Source of the DNA: Candidatus Aminicenantes bacterium JdFR-78
GTDB lineage: Bacteria; Acidobacteriota; Aminicenantia; JdFR-78
DNA: 64,000 nucleotides
Assembly (NCBI GenBank): GCA_002010665.1
Contig: MTON01000005.1
Span: 156,613-220,612 of the forward strand
Direction: 5' to 3'
How positions within the stretch are numbered: position 1 is the first letter of the stretch; every line of letters begins with the position of its first letter. Below are positions 9,004 through 19,316 of the stretch, piece after piece. The notes below the pieces were generated by a model. It saw only the letters and a program-made list of their open reading frames with translations, was not told the origin of the DNA and ran no database searches. Position numbers and translations under genes: made by a program.

Positions 9004-10209
9004 TTAAACAAGTTCTAAAATGTGACCTAATTTTTCCTTTTTAGTTTTTAAATAATTCCTATTTATTTTATTCGGTGGGATTTCAAGAGGAACTCTTTCA
9101 ACTATTTCAAGGCCATAACCTGAAAGGCCAATGAATTTTCTTGGATTATTTGTTAATAATCTTATTTTTCGGACCCCAAGGCTTAAGAGAATCTGTGCAC
9201 CTATACCGTAATCTCTTTGATCTGGCTTGAATCCAAGTTTTTTATTGGCCTCAACTGTATCCTCTCCTCTATCCTGAAGCGCATAAGCTTTTATTTTGTT
9301 AATAAGCCCAATTCCTCTTCCCTCATGATTGAGAATATAGAGTATTACACCTTTTCCCTCCCGAGCTATCATTTTCATTGATTGATGGAGCTGTTCTCCA
9401 CAATCACATCTAAGCGAACCAAAGGCATCTCCTGTGAGACATTGAGAATGAGCTCTCACTAGAACAGGTTCATTTTCTTTTATTTCACCAGCAACAAGTG
9501 CAATGTGATGTTCATGGTTAATTATGTTTTCAAAGACATAAATCTTGAATAAACCATATTTTGTCGGTAATTCTGCTTCCACCACTTTTTTAACAAGGCG
9601 TTCATTTTTTAATCTATATTTAATTAAATCAGCAATTGTTATTATCTTTATATTATGTTTTTTCCCAAATTCAATGAGTTGAGGCATTCGAGCCATTGTT
9701 CCATCTTCATTCATAACCTCACAGATAACACCTGCTGGATAAAGACCTGCAAGCCGTGCAATATCAACAGAAGCCTCTGTCTGGCCAGCTCTCTCAAGAA
9801 CTCCTCCGGGTCTTGCTCTCAAGGGAAAAATATGACCGGGTCTTGCCAAGTCTGACGGTTTTGTTTTTGGGTCAATGGCAGTCAGTATTGTTTTGGCTCT
9901 ATCATAAGCGGATATTCCTGTTGTAATTCCATATTTTGCATCAATTGAGACCGTGAAAGCTGTTTGGAACGGAGCAGTATTGTCTGTAACCATTAAAGGT
10001 AGCTGAAGTTCCTCCAATCTTTCAGGTGTCATGGCAAGACATATTAGTCCTCTTCCATATTTGGTCATAAAATTTATTATTCCAGGAGTAACTTTTTCAG
10101 CTGCAATCATAAGGTCTCCTTCATTTTCCCTGTCCTCGTCATCAACAATGATTATAAGTCTTCCCTTTCTTACTTCTTCAATTGCCTCTTCAATGGTAGC
10201 TAAGCTCAT
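9004..10209 (-). CDS. ribBA: DHBP synthase / GTP cyclohydrolase II
   Basis: 401-residue bifunctional riboflavin enzyme. The N-terminal half (about 1-200) is RibB, making dihydroxybutanone phosphate from ribulose 5-phosphate ([12 protein letters not shown], and [20 protein letters not shown]). The C-terminal half (about 205-400) is RibA, opening GTP; the zinc cysteines are seen in [15 protein letters not shown] and the catalytic region in NHEGRGIGL. It overlaps ribE by 4 nt and is the last gene of the minus-strand operon ftsY-ribD-ribE-ribBA. No ribH (lumazine synthase) follows. Confidence 0.97.
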   Translation of the reverse strand: MSLATIEEAIEEVRKGRLIIIVDDEDRENEGDLMIAAEKVTPGIINFMTKYGRGLICLAMTPERLEELQLPLMVTDNTAPFQTAFTVSIDAKYGITTGISAYDRAKTILTAIDPKTKPSDLARPGHIFPLRARPGGVLERAGQTEASVDIARLAGLYPAGVICEVMNEDGTMARMPQLIEFGKKHNIKIITIADLIKYRLKNERLVKKVVEAELPTKYGLFKIYVFENIINHEHHIALVAGEIKENEPVLVRAHSQCLTGDAFGSLRCDCGEQLHQSMKMIAREGKGVILYILNHEGRGIGLINKIKAYALQDRGEDTVEANKKLGFKPDQRDYGIGAQILLSLGVRKIRLLTNNPRKFIGLSGYGLEIVERVPLEIPPNKINRNYLKTKKEKLGHILELV

Positions 10210-10805
10210 TTTTTCCTCCCTTTTTCAGCAAATTGCTCGAACCATTGACTGAGATACTTTCCTATTAGATCACATTCAATGTTTATTATATCACCTGGCT
10301 TTAGCAGGTTCAAATTGGTGTGTTCAAGAGTGAAAGGAATAAGTTCAATTTCTAAATGATTTTCTGATAGAGAGGCAATGGTTAGGCTTACTCCATTTAT
10401 TGCAATTGAACCCTTTGGAATTATATATTTTCTTAAGTCCTTTGGATAATAGATAAATAATCTCTTTCCAGTTCCTCTTTTTTCTACTTTTATAACCTTT
10501 CCTTTTCCATCCACATGACCTGTAACTAAATGCCCACTTAAAGGAGTTTGAAGAGTTAAGGGCATTTCCAGATTAACTCTACTTCCTGGTTTTAATAACC
10601 CAAGATTTGTTTTGTCAATGGTTTCCTGGGATAAAGAAAAATAAAGAAAATCCTTTTCCTTTTTTATAAGGGTCAGACAAACACCATTCACAGCGAGGCT
10701 ATCTCCCTTTTTTATTTTTGTGGAAATTTCTGAAGCCTGTAGAACCAGTTCCTTCCTTGTATTTTTTCTAACAACTCCCAAATGTTCTATAATTCCTGTA
10801 AACAT
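10206..10805 (-). CDS. ribE: Riboflavin synthase, alpha chain
   Basis: 199 residues, a normal length for the family, consisting of two lumazine-binding repeats. It dismutates two lumazines into riboflavin. [10 protein letters not shown] at the N-terminus, [10 protein letters not shown] in the first repeat, [10 protein letters not shown] in the linker and [11 protein letters not shown] in the second repeat are textbook family motifs. It starts immediately after ribD and overlaps ribBA by 4 nt, indicating translational coupling. Confidence 0.97.
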   Translation of the reverse strand: MFTGIIEHLGVVRKNTRKELVLQASEISTKIKKGDSLAVNGVCLTLIKKEKDFLYFSLSQETIDKTNLGLLKPGSRVNLEMPLTLQTPLSGHLVTGHVDGKGKVIKVEKRGTGKRLFIYYPKDLRKYIIPKGSIAINGVSLTIASLSENHLEIELIPFTLEHTNLNLLKPGDIINIECDLIGKYLSQWFEQFAEKGRKK

Positions 10806-11906
10806 TTAAAAATATCCCTCAATTAATATATCCTTGTCAATTCTGAAATAAAAAATTTTCTTTAATTTAAGGACATCCTTCAACTCTTTGATTTGAGATT
10901 CTTCGAAAAGAGAAGGAGCCTCTTTGCCACCTATGAAAATTGGAGCTACAAAAATGAATATTTTATCAGCTAATCCTTCCATTAAAAAAGAGCTAAAAAT
11001 TTTTCTTCCTCCCTCGACTAAAATACTTGTAATTTCTCTTTTAGCAAGATCCTTTAGAACCTCAATAATCGGAATCCTGCTTTCTTTTAATCTTAAGGGA
11101 ATCACCTTTATTCCTCTTTTCTCAAGCATATTTATTTTCTTCTTAGAGCTACCTTCACCTGTATAAATGATTATATCTCCTTTTGAAATAGTGCGTAATA
11201 TTTTTGAGTTTTCAGGGATTTTAAGAGTGGAATCTAATATAACTCTTTTTATTTTCTTATTTCGCCATAAGGGATGACGCACTGTAAGGAGAGGGTCATC
11301 ACGAAGAATAGTATTTATACCAACCAATATGCTATCGAATTCCCCTCTTAATAAATGGACATATTCTCTTGCTCCCTTTGAAGAGATCCATTTTGATTGA
11401 AAGCTTTGTGTGGCGATTTTTCCGTCAATGCTCATAGCAACTTTTAAAGCAACAAATGGAAGTTTACTTTTGATGTATTTAAAATATACCTCGTTTAGTT
11501 TTTTTGATTCTTCTTCAAGGAGCCCAACTGAAACTTTTATGCCCTTTTCTTCTAATTTTTTAACGCCTTTTTTATATACTAGAGGATTTGGATCAAATGT
11601 CGAAATTACAACTCTTTTTATTTTAGATTCAATTATTTTCTCGACACAAGGAGGTGTCCTCCCCCAGTGTACACAGGGTTCAAGATTGAGATAAAGAGTG
11701 CTATCACTGGCTCGAGGACCAGCTCTTTCTATTGCAACTGCTTCTGCATGAGGTTTTCCAGCACTTTCATGAAAACCATAACCTACTATTTTTCCATCCT
11801 TCACTATAACTGCTCCAACGCATGGGTTCGGGCTGGTCCAGCCTTTTCCTTTTCGAGCAAGAAATAAAGCTAGTTTTAAATATTTAATGTCTTCTAAGTT
11901 ACTCAT
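10806..11906 (-). CDS. ribD: Riboflavin deaminase/reductase RibD
   Basis: 366-residue bifunctional enzyme for the second and third steps of riboflavin synthesis from GTP. The N-terminal cytidine-deaminase-like domain (about 1-145) shows the zinc site: HAEAVAI (His, catalytic Glu) and EPCVHWGRTPPC (two Cys). The C-terminal reductase domain (about 148-366) resembles dihydrofolate reductase (VALKVAMSIDGKIA, and VEGGRKIFSSFL). It overlaps the ftsY stop by 4 nt. No FMN riboswitch precedes it, because its 5' end is buried in ftsY. Confidence 0.96.
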   Translation of the reverse strand: MSNLEDIKYLKLALFLARKGKGWTSPNPCVGAVIVKDGKIVGYGFHESAGKPHAEAVAIERAGPRASDSTLYLNLEPCVHWGRTPPCVEKIIESKIKRVVISTFDPNPLVYKKGVKKLEEKGIKVSVGLLEEESKKLNEVYFKYIKSKLPFVALKVAMSIDGKIATQSFQSKWISSKGAREYVHLLRGEFDSILVGINTILRDDPLLTVRHPLWRNKKIKRVILDSTLKIPENSKILRTISKGDIIIYTGEGSSKKKINMLEKRGIKVIPLRLKESRIPIIEVLKDLAKREITSILVEGGRKIFSSFLMEGLADKIFIFVAPIFIGGKEAPSLFEESQIKELKDVLKLKKIFYFRIDKDILIEGYF

Positions 11907-12787
11907 CTTAATAATGCCCTCGCATATTCTTCTGGTGAAAATTCCATTATATCATCCTCTCCTTCCCCAACACCTATAAATTTCACAGGTAAACCCAATT
12001 CATCTGATATTCCAATCACACATCCTCCTTTTGCTGTGCCATCAAGTTTTGAAACAAAAATTCCAGTTAATCCGGTAAATTTTAAGAATTCTCTTGCCTG
12101 TTGTATTGCATTTTGTCCAATTCCAGCATCAAGAACTAAAAGCACATCATGTGGAGCTCCTTTCACTTGTCGCGCGCATATTCGTGCTATTTTCTCCACT
12201 TCCTGCATTAGATTAATCTTGGTATGAAGCCTGCCACCTGTATCAATTAAGAAAACATCTACATCTTTTATTTTTAATGCATCAAATACCACTGAAGCTG
12301 GATCTTTTGCTGTGTAATTTTTAAAAACAGGAACACCTATCTTTTCTCCCCAGACTAAAAGTTGCTCAATAGCAGCTGGACGAAAGGTATCTGCTGCCAC
12401 CATTATTACCTTCATTTTCCTCTTTTTTAAATAATTTGCAAGTTTTGCAGTGCAAGTGGTTTTACCACTCCCATTTACGCCTACCAGCATGATAACTGTT
12501 TTTGATTTTCCGAAATTTAAATTGATTGGTGATTTTGTGAGAATACTCACAATTTCATTTTCAATAATCCTTTTTACTTCCTCGGGAGAAAATTGAACTC
12601 TAATTTTTTCTCTAATTGAGTTAATTATCTTTTGGGTGGAATTCCATCCTACATCTGCTAAAATTAAAGATTCTTCAATCTCCTCAATTAATTCTTCTTT
12701 TTTTTTGTTTTTTAGAAGAATATTTTCTATGGTATTTTTAAATTTTTCTCTTGTTTTGCTTATTTTATTCTTCAGGATTAAATCCAT
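11903..12787 (-). CDS. ftsY: Signal recognition particle receptor FtsY
   Basis: 294 residues: only the NG GTPase core, without the long acidic N-terminal A domain of enterobacterial FtsY. P-loop GVNGSGKTTCTAKLA near residue 105; further GTPase motifs are DTFRPAA, DTGGRLH and KLDGTAKGG. It docks SRP-bound ribosomes at the inner membrane, where YidC (13.8 kb) also acts. The ATG lies 8 nt after a perfect TATAAT and there is no Shine-Dalgarno sequence, so the message is probably leaderless. First gene of the operon carrying the riboflavin genes. Confidence 0.96.
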   Translation of the reverse strand: MDLILKNKISKTREKFKNTIENILLKNKKKEELIEEIEESLILADVGWNSTQKIINSIREKIRVQFSPEEVKRIIENEIVSILTKSPINLNFGKSKTVIMLVGVNGSGKTTCTAKLANYLKKRKMKVIMVAADTFRPAAIEQLLVWGEKIGVPVFKNYTAKDPASVVFDALKIKDVDVFLIDTGGRLHTKINLMQEVEKIARICARQVKGAPHDVLLVLDAGIGQNAIQQAREFLKFTGLTGIFVSKLDGTAKGGCVIGISDELGLPVKFIGVGEGEDDIMEFSPEEYARALLR

Positions 12788-12795
12788 TTTAAGGT

Positions 12796-12824
12796 ATTAT
12801 AGAATCAGGTCATTTCAAAGTCAA
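12796..12824 (-). promoter_or_regulatory. Promoter of ftsY-ribDE-ribBA, leaderless type
   Basis: Minus strand: TTGACT (12824-12819), 17 bp, consensus TATAAT (12801-12796), then 8 nt to the ftsY ATG. The best promoter match in the window. Confidence 0.85.
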
Positions 12825-12880
12825 TTTTTGAGTTGACTTTTTTACTGTTTTGGGAAAAAATAATATTGAGTGAGGAAAGA

Positions 12881-13015
12881 ATGAAAGATATATGGAAAGG
12901 GATATTAACCTTAATACTGTTTGGTTCTGCTTTTCTTTTGGGATATTATTTCGGAGAAGAGAAGATAAAAAATAAGATACCTAATTTTCAGGAAGAAGAG
13001 GATTTTAATTTGTAA
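12881..13015 (+). CDS. Small single-pass membrane protein, unknown
   Basis: 44 codons from an ATG at 12881 preceded by AGGAAAG. An upstream extension to 12833 is open but has no ribosome-binding site. One hydrophobic helix (about residues 8-24, ending in GYYFGEEK) is followed by a short charged tail rich in Glu and Lys. This resembles short YtxH-like membrane anchors, but the match is too short to name. It stands alone between ftsY and rpmH. Confidence 0.5.
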   Translation: MKDIWKGILTLILFGSAFLLGYYFGEEKIKNKIPNFQEEEDFNL

Positions 13016-13028
13016 GTTTTATTAATAC

Positions 13029-13057
13029 TTGACATAAAAAAAACACTTAATTAATAT
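13029..13057 (+). promoter_or_regulatory. Promoter of rpmH-rnpA-yidD-yidC
   Basis: TTGACA (13029-13034), 17 bp, TAATAT (13052-13057). Expected start near 13064 gives a 27-nt leader with AGAGGAG before the GTG of rpmH, unlike the leaderless promoters elsewhere in the window. Confidence 0.8.
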
Positions 13058-13090
13058 AAACTCTTACTTTCTTTTTTAAAGAGGAGTCCA

Positions 13091-13225
13091 GTGAAAAGAA
13101 CATATCAACCAAATATTCGGAAGAGGAAAAGAACGCACGGATTTTTAGTTCGGATGAAAACAAAAGGCGGTCAGAAGGTAATAAAGAATAGAAGAAGGAA
13201 AGGAAGAAAAAGACTCACTGTTTAA
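13091..13225 (+). CDS. rpmH: Ribosomal protein L34
   Basis: 44 residues from a GTG start with AGAGGAG just upstream. The sequence opens [17 protein letters not shown] and contains [10 protein letters not shown], which is unmistakably L34. Its TAA shares one base with the ATG of rnpA, the classic rpmH-rnpA coupling. dnaA, usually beside rpmH, is not present here; ftsY is on that side instead. Confidence 0.97.
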   Translation: MKRTYQPNIRKRKRTHGFLVRMKTKGGQKVIKNRRRKGRKRLTV

Positions 13226-13608
13226 TGGATGAGAGATTAACTCCTAAAGAAAGAATAAGGAAAAGAAAAGAATTTTACAACTTATATAAGAAAGGAGAGA
13301 GAATAAATAGCAAATATTTAAGCGCAATTTATTATCCAAACAATCTAGGATTTTCTCGATTGGGTATTTCAGTTAACAAGAATTTCGGTAAGGCAGTTAA
13401 AAGGAATAAAGCAAAAAGGTGGATTAGAGAGCTCTTCAGAAGAAACAAACAGCTTTTAAAAGTACCAGTGGATATTCTATTTATGCCAAAAAAATCCATT
13501 CTGGAAACAGAGTGGCAGGAACTTCAGGAGGACTATAAAAGACTTATTTCTTCAATCCGAGTTAAAAAAAATGAGGAAAATTGTATTAGGGTTAATAAAA
13601 TTTTATAA
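13225..13608 (+). CDS. rnpA: Ribonuclease P protein component
   Basis: 127 residues, basic. RnpA assists the RNase P RNA in trimming tRNA 5' ends. The RNR-type motif is visible as [14 protein letters not shown] around residues 60-75, and [18 protein letters not shown] precedes it. Coupled to rpmH by a one-base overlap, and overlapping yidD by 38 nt, the usual order in this locus. Confidence 0.95.
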   Translation: MDERLTPKERIRKRKEFYNLYKKGERINSKYLSAIYYPNNLGFSRLGISVNKNFGKAVKRNKAKRWIRELFRRNKQLLKVPVDILFMPKKSILETEWQELQEDYKRLISSIRVKKNEENCIRVNKIL

Positions 13609-13780
13609 AAAATTTATTTCTCCTTTGCTCGGTAATAGATGCAGATTTTATCCCACTTGTTCAGATTATACCTTTCAGGCAATAGAGAAATATGGATTAT
13701 TTAAGGGATTATTACTCGGAGGAAAAAGATTATTGAAGTGTCATCCCTTTAATCCTGGAGGTATAGATCCTGTCCCTTAA
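13571..13780 (+). CDS. yidD: Membrane protein insertion efficiency factor YidD
   Basis: 69 residues, typical size. It is an amphipathic inner-membrane-associated protein thought to aid YidC. Signatures are [20 protein letters not shown], then CSDY, and [13 protein letters not shown] at the end. It begins inside the 3' end of rnpA in another frame and is followed after 10 nt by yidC. Confidence 0.97.
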   Translation: MRKIVLGLIKFYKKFISPLLGNRCRFYPTCSDYTFQAIEKYGLFKGLLLGGKRLLKCHPFNPGGIDPVP

Positions 13781-13790
13781 GGGTTAAAAA

Positions 13791-15434
13791 ATGGAAAAAA
13801 GAATTTTATTAGCAATTATCCTTTCTTTTGTGGTGGTGATCCTATATCAAGCATTATTCATGAATAAGCCTTCTCCACCACCTTCTGAGCCAGGAAAAGA
13901 ATTAGAAGTGAAAGTGAAAACAGAGAAATTAGAAACTCCACCTGTGAAGATCAAAAAGATTCAGAAGATTATACCAGAAGAAGAAATCAGCCATGTGAAA
14001 GAAGAAGAAATTATAGTAAAAACACCTCTATATGAGGCAATATGGACTAATAGAGGAGGCGTCTTAAAGAGCTGGAAACTGAAAAGACATAAAGATGATG
14101 ATGGAAATCAATTAGAACTTGTTTCTCAGCTGGCAGAAGAGATAGACATGTATCCCTTTTATGTTTTAATCGAAAATGGAGATTATAATTCTGTAATAAA
14201 TAATGCTCTTTATAAGTCTTCTAAAAAAACTATTGAACTTCGGGAAGGAGAAGAAGGTAAACTAGAGTTCATTTATTCCAATGGAAAGGATATTTATATT
14301 AAAAAGATATTTTATTTCAATGGAGACGATTATCTTGTTAAGCCGGAAATTAAAGTACTGATAAACGGGAAGTTAGAGATCCCCCAGATTTTATGGGGAC
14401 CGGGATTAAGAAAAATTTCAGAGTCAGAGAAGAAAAGAAAATTCATAGGTGGAAGAAATATAGCTGTTCTCATAGGAAATAAAGTAAATAGAGTGAAAGA
14501 AGAAAAAATAAAGCCTGAGGAGAATGTTTATTTATATCCCCGCTGGGCAGCATATGAAGATACATATTTTACAGCTTTATTTTTGCTAGACCCAAATAGG
14601 TCAAGAGCAAGAGCTTTGAAAATAATAAAAGATGATAAAGCTTATTATTTTTTGTCAGTTACTGAACCTCAAAAAGCTTTCATTGGTCCCAAGGAATATG
14701 ATGCTCTATTAAAACTTGGAAACCAGGCTAAGAAATTAATAAAATTTGGATTTTTTGGCTGGATTGCAGAGATTTTACTAAGGGCATTGAAATTTATTCA
14801 TAAATTTGTTCCTAATTATGGTTTTTCTATAATGATTCTCACTTTAATAATTAAAATATTGTTTTTTCCTTTGACATTCAGTAGTTCAAAATCAATGGCT
14901 AAAATGCAGGAAATCCAACCAAAAATAAAGGCACTCCGTGCAAAATATAAGAAGGCCAAGACAAACATTGAGCAAAGAAGAAAATTAAATGAGGAAATGA
15001 TGAGACTCTATAAGGAACATGGAATAAATCCAGCAGGCGGATGTCTTCCCTTATTGATCCAAATACCTGTGTTCTGGGGATTCTTTAGACTTCTGTTAGT
15101 GTCCATAGAACTCCGACATAGCCCATTTATCCTCTGGATAAAAGATCTTTCTGTTAAAGACCCTTATTATGTGACTCCGATACTAATGGGTGTGACACAA
15201 TATATAAGTCAGAAAATGACCCCCACCTCTGCTGATCCAAATCAGGCAAGAATAATGTTAATAATGCCAGTAATAATGACATTATTTTTTATGAATTTTC
15301 AGAGTGGATTAGTTCTTTACTGGTTGACAAATAATATTCTTCAGATTGCCCAACAATACGCTATAAATAAACTGATGAAGAAAAGCAAAAAAGAGAAAAA
15401 AGGTAAAAATGGAGGAAAAAAGAAAAGAAAATAG
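13791..15434 (+). CDS. yidC: Membrane protein insertase YidC
   Basis: 547 residues: an N-terminal transmembrane helix (about 5-22), a Lys/Glu/Pro-rich linker, the large periplasmic P1 domain (about 45-330) found in Gram-negative YidC, and the five-helix insertase core (about 345-530). Core signatures are NYGFSIMILTLIIKILFFPL and GCLPLLIQIPVFWGFFRLL. The C-terminus is a Lys/Gly-rich tail. The large P1 domain is further evidence for a diderm cell. jag starts inside its 3' end. Confidence 0.97.
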   Translation: MEKRILLAIILSFVVVILYQALFMNKPSPPPSEPGKELEVKVKTEKLETPPVKIKKIQKIIPEEEISHVKEEEIIVKTPLYEAIWTNRGGVLKSWKLKRHKDDDGNQLELVSQLAEEIDMYPFYVLIENGDYNSVINNALYKSSKKTIELREGEEGKLEFIYSNGKDIYIKKIFYFNGDDYLVKPEIKVLINGKLEIPQILWGPGLRKISESEKKRKFIGGRNIAVLIGNKVNRVKEEKIKPEENVYLYPRWAAYEDTYFTALFLLDPNRSRARALKIIKDDKAYYFLSVTEPQKAFIGPKEYDALLKLGNQAKKLIKFGFFGWIAEILLRALKFIHKFVPNYGFSIMILTLIIKILFFPLTFSSSKSMAKMQEIQPKIKALRAKYKKAKTNIEQRRKLNEEMMRLYKEHGINPAGGCLPLLIQIPVFWGFFRLLLVSIELRHSPFILWIKDLSVKDPYYVTPILMGVTQYISQKMTPTSADPNQARIMLIMPVIMTLFFMNFQSGLVLYWLTNNILQIAQQYAINKLMKKSKKEKKGKNGGKKKRK

Positions 15435-16059
15435 TCAGGCTGCTTTGGAATTTAAGGGGCGAAATTTAGAAGAAGCAATCAAGTCAGCTGAAAGACATTT
15501 CAAACAGCATCGTTCCAATTTAGAATATAGGGTGGTGGCGGAAAAAACAAGACTTATGGGAGCGAAGAAAAAGGAAGTTGTAATTCAGGCCTGGATTAGA
15601 AGTAATCAGAGCTTCCCCGAATTAAGAGAATTTTTGAATAATTTTTTGAGGATTTTTCCTTTAAAATTAGAATTTTATTTAAGAGAAAGGGAAACTACAA
15701 TTGATGTTATTTTTAATGGCCAGGATAGATTTTTTTTGTTAAGGAAGGAAGCTTCCCTTTTAAATGCCATTCAACATGTATTAAATAAAGTTTTTTCCTC
15801 TCTGCCAAAAAGAATCCAGTGTGATTGCAATAATTACAGGAAAAAGAGGGAGCGAAAAATAATTTCTCTTGCTGAAAAAGCTGCGGAAAAGGTGGTTCAA
15901 ACTGGAGAGAAGGAAGTATTGGGTTTAATGAATCCTTATGAAAGGAGAATCGTTCATTTGAGAATAAACCAAATTCCAGGTGTGAGCAGTGAGAGTATAG
16001 GAGATGGGTTTTATAAAAGGGTTGTAATCTTTTCCATTTCCTCTCGAGAAAATCAGTAA
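15409..16059 (+). CDS. jag: RNA-binding protein Jag/KhpB
   Basis: 216 residues with the usual three parts: a Jag-N domain (about 15-60, FKGRNLEEAIKSAERHF), a KH domain (about 80-145) and an R3H domain (about 150-216, NPYERRIVHL). It binds RNA and in other bacteria affects cell elongation and division. The N-terminal and R3H parts are recognisable, but the central KH region is divergent: I do not see a clean GxxG loop. It overlaps yidC by 26 nt. Confidence 0.88.
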   Translation: MEEKRKENSQAALEFKGRNLEEAIKSAERHFKQHRSNLEYRVVAEKTRLMGAKKKEVVIQAWIRSNQSFPELREFLNNFLRIFPLKLEFYLRERETTIDVIFNGQDRFFLLRKEASLLNAIQHVLNKVFSSLPKRIQCDCNNYRKKRERKIISLAEKAAEKVVQTGEKEVLGLMNPYERRIVHLRINQIPGVSSESIGDGFYKRVVIFSISSRENQ

Positions 16060-16060
16060 T

Positions 16061-16089
16061 TTTAAAATTCTTGTCTATTAATTTATAAT
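16061..16089 (+). promoter_or_regulatory. Putative promoter of mnmE, leaderless type
   Basis: Consensus TATAAT (16084-16089) with a weak TTTAAA -35 (16061-16066) at 17 bp. The mnmE ATG follows the -10 box after 10 nt, with no Shine-Dalgarno sequence. Confidence 0.55.
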
Positions 16090-16099
16090 ATTATTAGCA

Positions 16100-17470
16100 A
16101 TGATAGAGGAAACCATTATCGCACTTTCTACACCTCCAGGGAGAGGTGGACTTGGTATTGTCAGGCTAAGTGGGAAAAAAGCATACTCAATTGCAAAAAA
16201 AATATTTAAGCCAAAAAATAATAGTTTAAAAGAAATTCCTCCTCGCTGTCCAGTTTTAGGACGAATAATAAATCCAGAAAATGGTGAACCATTTGAAGAA
16301 GCATTCGTAACTTATTTTCCCGCACCCAATTCTTACACAAGAGAGGATGTGATCGAAATTAGCTGTCATGGAAGTCCGGTAGTATTAGAAGAGATAATAA
16401 AACTCGGCATAAAATATGGCGCAAGATTAGCAAAACCAGGTGAATTTACCTTAAGGGCTTATTTAAATGGAAGAATTGATTTGATTCAAGCAGAGGCAGT
16501 TAATGATTTGATAAATGCATGGACAATGGATCAAGCAAAAATTTCTTTTTCTCAGTTAGAAGGTAATTTATCTAAAAAAATTAATAACTTAAGAGAAAAA
16601 TTAATCACCCTTCTTTCAAATATAGAGGCAATTATTGAATTTCCAGAGGAAGGGGTTGAAATTTCGCGTTCTGAAATAAATCAGGAAATAAAGAATATAA
16701 TGAAATTTATTCAGCCTTTAATTGAAAGCTTTGATTATGGGGTAAAATTGAAAGAAGGTGTGAAAGTTGTTATTACTGGGAAGCCAAATGTTGGAAAATC
16801 ATCCCTTTTTAATGCTCTCCTTCAGAGGGAAAGAGCAATAGTTACCCCATATCCTGGAACTACAAGAGATTATCTGCAAGAAAGAATCACAATAGATGGA
16901 ATAAGTTTTATTTTATTTGATACTGCAGGAATAGAAGATTCAACTCATCCAATTGAAGTAGAGGGTATCCAGAGAGGAAGGAGATTAATTGATGAAGCGG
17001 ATGGTGTATTATTACTTTTTGACTTATCTGAGAAAGAAAGCGAAGAAGATTTCCAGTTAATAGAAAAAGTTAGAGATAAAAATGTAATATTTGTTTTTAA
17101 TAAAATGGACTTACCAGTGAAAATTGATAAAGAGATTATACTGAAAAAAATAAATGGATATCCATGGCTTGAGATATCAGCAAAGGAAGAAAGAAATCTT
17201 GAGAAATTAAAGAAGTTAATCAGAAAGATTTTTATTCCCGATGAAAAAAAGACTGAAGAAATAATTTTAAGTTTAAGACAGAAAATATTACTCGAGAAGG
17301 TTAAGGAATCTCTTGTGGGAGCGAGTAAGCTTTTAGAGGAGGGCTATTCTGAGGAATATTTTATGGAAGAAGCCAGGAAGGCTGCTGATTATTTGGGAGA
17401 GTTAACTGGAAAAATAAAGATTGATGAAATTTTAAATGAAATATTTAATAATTTTTGCATAGGAAAATAA
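16100..17470 (+). CDS. mnmE: tRNA modification GTPase MnmE
   Basis: 456 residues. With MnmG it adds carboxymethylaminomethyl to wobble uridine-34. N-terminal folate-binding domain ([18 protein letters not shown]), central helical domain, inserted G domain (P-loop [14 protein letters not shown] near 225, DTAG, NKMD) and the essential C-terminal FCIGK. Followed after 1 nt by its partner mnmG. A probable leaderless promoter lies directly upstream. Confidence 0.97.
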   Translation: MIEETIIALSTPPGRGGLGIVRLSGKKAYSIAKKIFKPKNNSLKEIPPRCPVLGRIINPENGEPFEEAFVTYFPAPNSYTREDVIEISCHGSPVVLEEIIKLGIKYGARLAKPGEFTLRAYLNGRIDLIQAEAVNDLINAWTMDQAKISFSQLEGNLSKKINNLREKLITLLSNIEAIIEFPEEGVEISRSEINQEIKNIMKFIQPLIESFDYGVKLKEGVKVVITGKPNVGKSSLFNALLQRERAIVTPYPGTTRDYLQERITIDGISFILFDTAGIEDSTHPIEVEGIQRGRRLIDEADGVLLLFDLSEKESEEDFQLIEKVRDKNVIFVFNKMDLPVKIDKEIILKKINGYPWLEISAKEERNLEKLKKLIRKIFIPDEKKTEEIILSLRQKILLEKVKESLVGASKLLEEGYSEEYFMEEARKAADYLGELTGKIKIDEILNEIFNNFCIGK

Positions 17471-17471
17471 C

Positions 17472-19316
17472 ATGAGCTTTATTGATGAATTTGATGTTAT
17501 AGTTATTGGTGCAGGTCACGCTGGCTGTGAAGCAGCCCATGCTTCTGCAAAAATGGGATTGAATACAGTCCTGATTACTATTCATTTGGAAACAATTGCA
17601 CAGATGTCTTGTAATCCTGCTATAGGAGGTCTTGCAAAGGGTCATTTAGTAAGAGAAATAGATGCATTGGGAGGTTTAATGGGATTACTTGCAGATGAAA
17701 CAGGAATTCAATTCAGACTTCTTAATAGGAGCAGAGGCACTGCAGTCCAAGCTCCAAGAGCTCAAGCTGATAAAGCATTATATCGATTAACTATGAAGAG
17801 CTGGCTTGAAAAATGTCCAAATCTCACCATTTTTCAAGGAATCGTTACAGAGATTTTGGTTAAAGATAAAAGAGCCATTGGAGTTAGACTTTTGGATGGA
17901 AGTAAAATCAAAGGGGAAGCTGTTATTCTTACTCCGGGAACCTTTTTAAATGGTTTAATACATATTGGTTTAAATAGCTATTCTGCTGGTCGTGCAAATG
18001 AACCTCCTTCCATAGAACTAGCAGAGTGCCTCAGGAAATTGGGCTTCAAAATGATGCGTTTGAAAACCGGAACTCCTATGAGACTTGATTACAGCACAAT
18101 AGAATGGGACAAGTTTATTCCCCAGCCAGGAGACGAAAATCCTGTCCCCTTTTCTTTTCGGACCAAAAAACCTCTGAAAAATAAAATTCTATGTTACATA
18201 GGTTATACAAATGAGAGAGTTCATCAAGTTATAAAAAACAATTTGGATAAGTCTCCTCTATATAGCGGTAAAATTATCGGAATAGGTCCTAGGTATTGCC
18301 CATCTATAGAGGACAAGGTTGTGAAATTTCCTCATAGAGAAAGACATCAGTTCTTTTTGGAACCCGAAGGATTGAATACAACAGAGGTATATGTAAATGG
18401 ACTGTCTTCAAGTTTGCCGATTGAGGTTCAGAAGGAAATATTAAGAAATATCCCTGGACTTCAGGATGCAAAAATGTTGAGACCTGCCTATGGTATTGAA
18501 TATGATGCATCAAGTCCAACTCAGCTAAAACATACCCTTGAAACCAAATTAATAGAAAATTTATATTTTGCAGGTCAGATAAATGGTACTTCGGGTTATG
18601 AGGAAGCCGCGGCTCAGGGAATTGTTGCTGGTATAAATGCAGCTTTAAAAATAAAAGGCAAAAAGGAATTTATTCTCGGGAGAGACGAGGCTTATATTGG
18701 TGTTCTGATAGATGACCTTGTGACAAGAGGGGTGGAAGAGCCATATAGACTTTTCACATCGAGGGCAGAATACAGGCTTATGTTAAGGATTGATAATGCT
18801 GATGAGAGATTGATGAAATATGGTTACAAATTTGGTTTAATAAGTGAAGATGTTTACGAGGAATTTCTAAAGAAAGTTAAAAAATGCAAAAAAATAATCA
18901 TGTTTCTTGGTGAGAAAAAAATTAAGGTAGATAATAATGAAATTACCACTTTAAAAAAATTTTTAAAAAAACCTAAAATTACTCTGGAAAATGTGATAGA
19001 ATACCTGCGAGAAGAAGGATTGAATAATTTGTCAGAGGAGGAGAAAAGATATATTGAAGCTGAGGTCAAATACGAAGGATATATCAAAAAACAAAAACGA
19101 GAAATCTTAAGAATGAGGAGAGAGGAAAGAAAGAGAATCCCCCCTGAATTAGATTTTAAAAAAATTCCTGGACTATCTAAAGAAATAGTGGAAAAGCTGG
19201 AAAAGTATCGCCCGAAAACAATTGGTGAAGCAAAAAAGATATCTGGAATAACACCAGCTGCAATTACTAATATAAGCATTTATTTAAAGATTTTGGAGAG
19301 AGAAAAAGCTCAATGA
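17472..19316 (+). CDS. mnmG: tRNA uridine-34 modification FAD enzyme MnmG
   Basis: 614 residues, full length. FAD-binding [12 protein letters not shown] near the N-terminus, [18 protein letters not shown], and the conserved catalytic-site region [13 protein letters not shown]; the C-terminal helical domain that contacts MnmE is present. It works as a complex with MnmE, encoded immediately before. Its last 4 nt overlap the start of rsmG. Confidence 0.97.
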   Translation: MSFIDEFDVIVIGAGHAGCEAAHASAKMGLNTVLITIHLETIAQMSCNPAIGGLAKGHLVREIDALGGLMGLLADETGIQFRLLNRSRGTAVQAPRAQADKALYRLTMKSWLEKCPNLTIFQGIVTEILVKDKRAIGVRLLDGSKIKGEAVILTPGTFLNGLIHIGLNSYSAGRANEPPSIELAECLRKLGFKMMRLKTGTPMRLDYSTIEWDKFIPQPGDENPVPFSFRTKKPLKNKILCYIGYTNERVHQVIKNNLDKSPLYSGKIIGIGPRYCPSIEDKVVKFPHRERHQFFLEPEGLNTTEVYVNGLSSSLPIEVQKEILRNIPGLQDAKMLRPAYGIEYDASSPTQLKHTLETKLIENLYFAGQINGTSGYEEAAAQGIVAGINAALKIKGKKEFILGRDEAYIGVLIDDLVTRGVEEPYRLFTSRAEYRLMLRIDNADERLMKYGYKFGLISEDVYEEFLKKVKKCKKIIMFLGEKKIKVDNNEITTLKKFLKKPKITLENVIEYLREEGLNNLSEEEKRYIEAEVKYEGYIKKQKREILRMRREERKRIPPELDFKKIPGLSKEIVEKLEKYRPKTIGEAKKISGITPAAITNISIYLKILEREKAQ

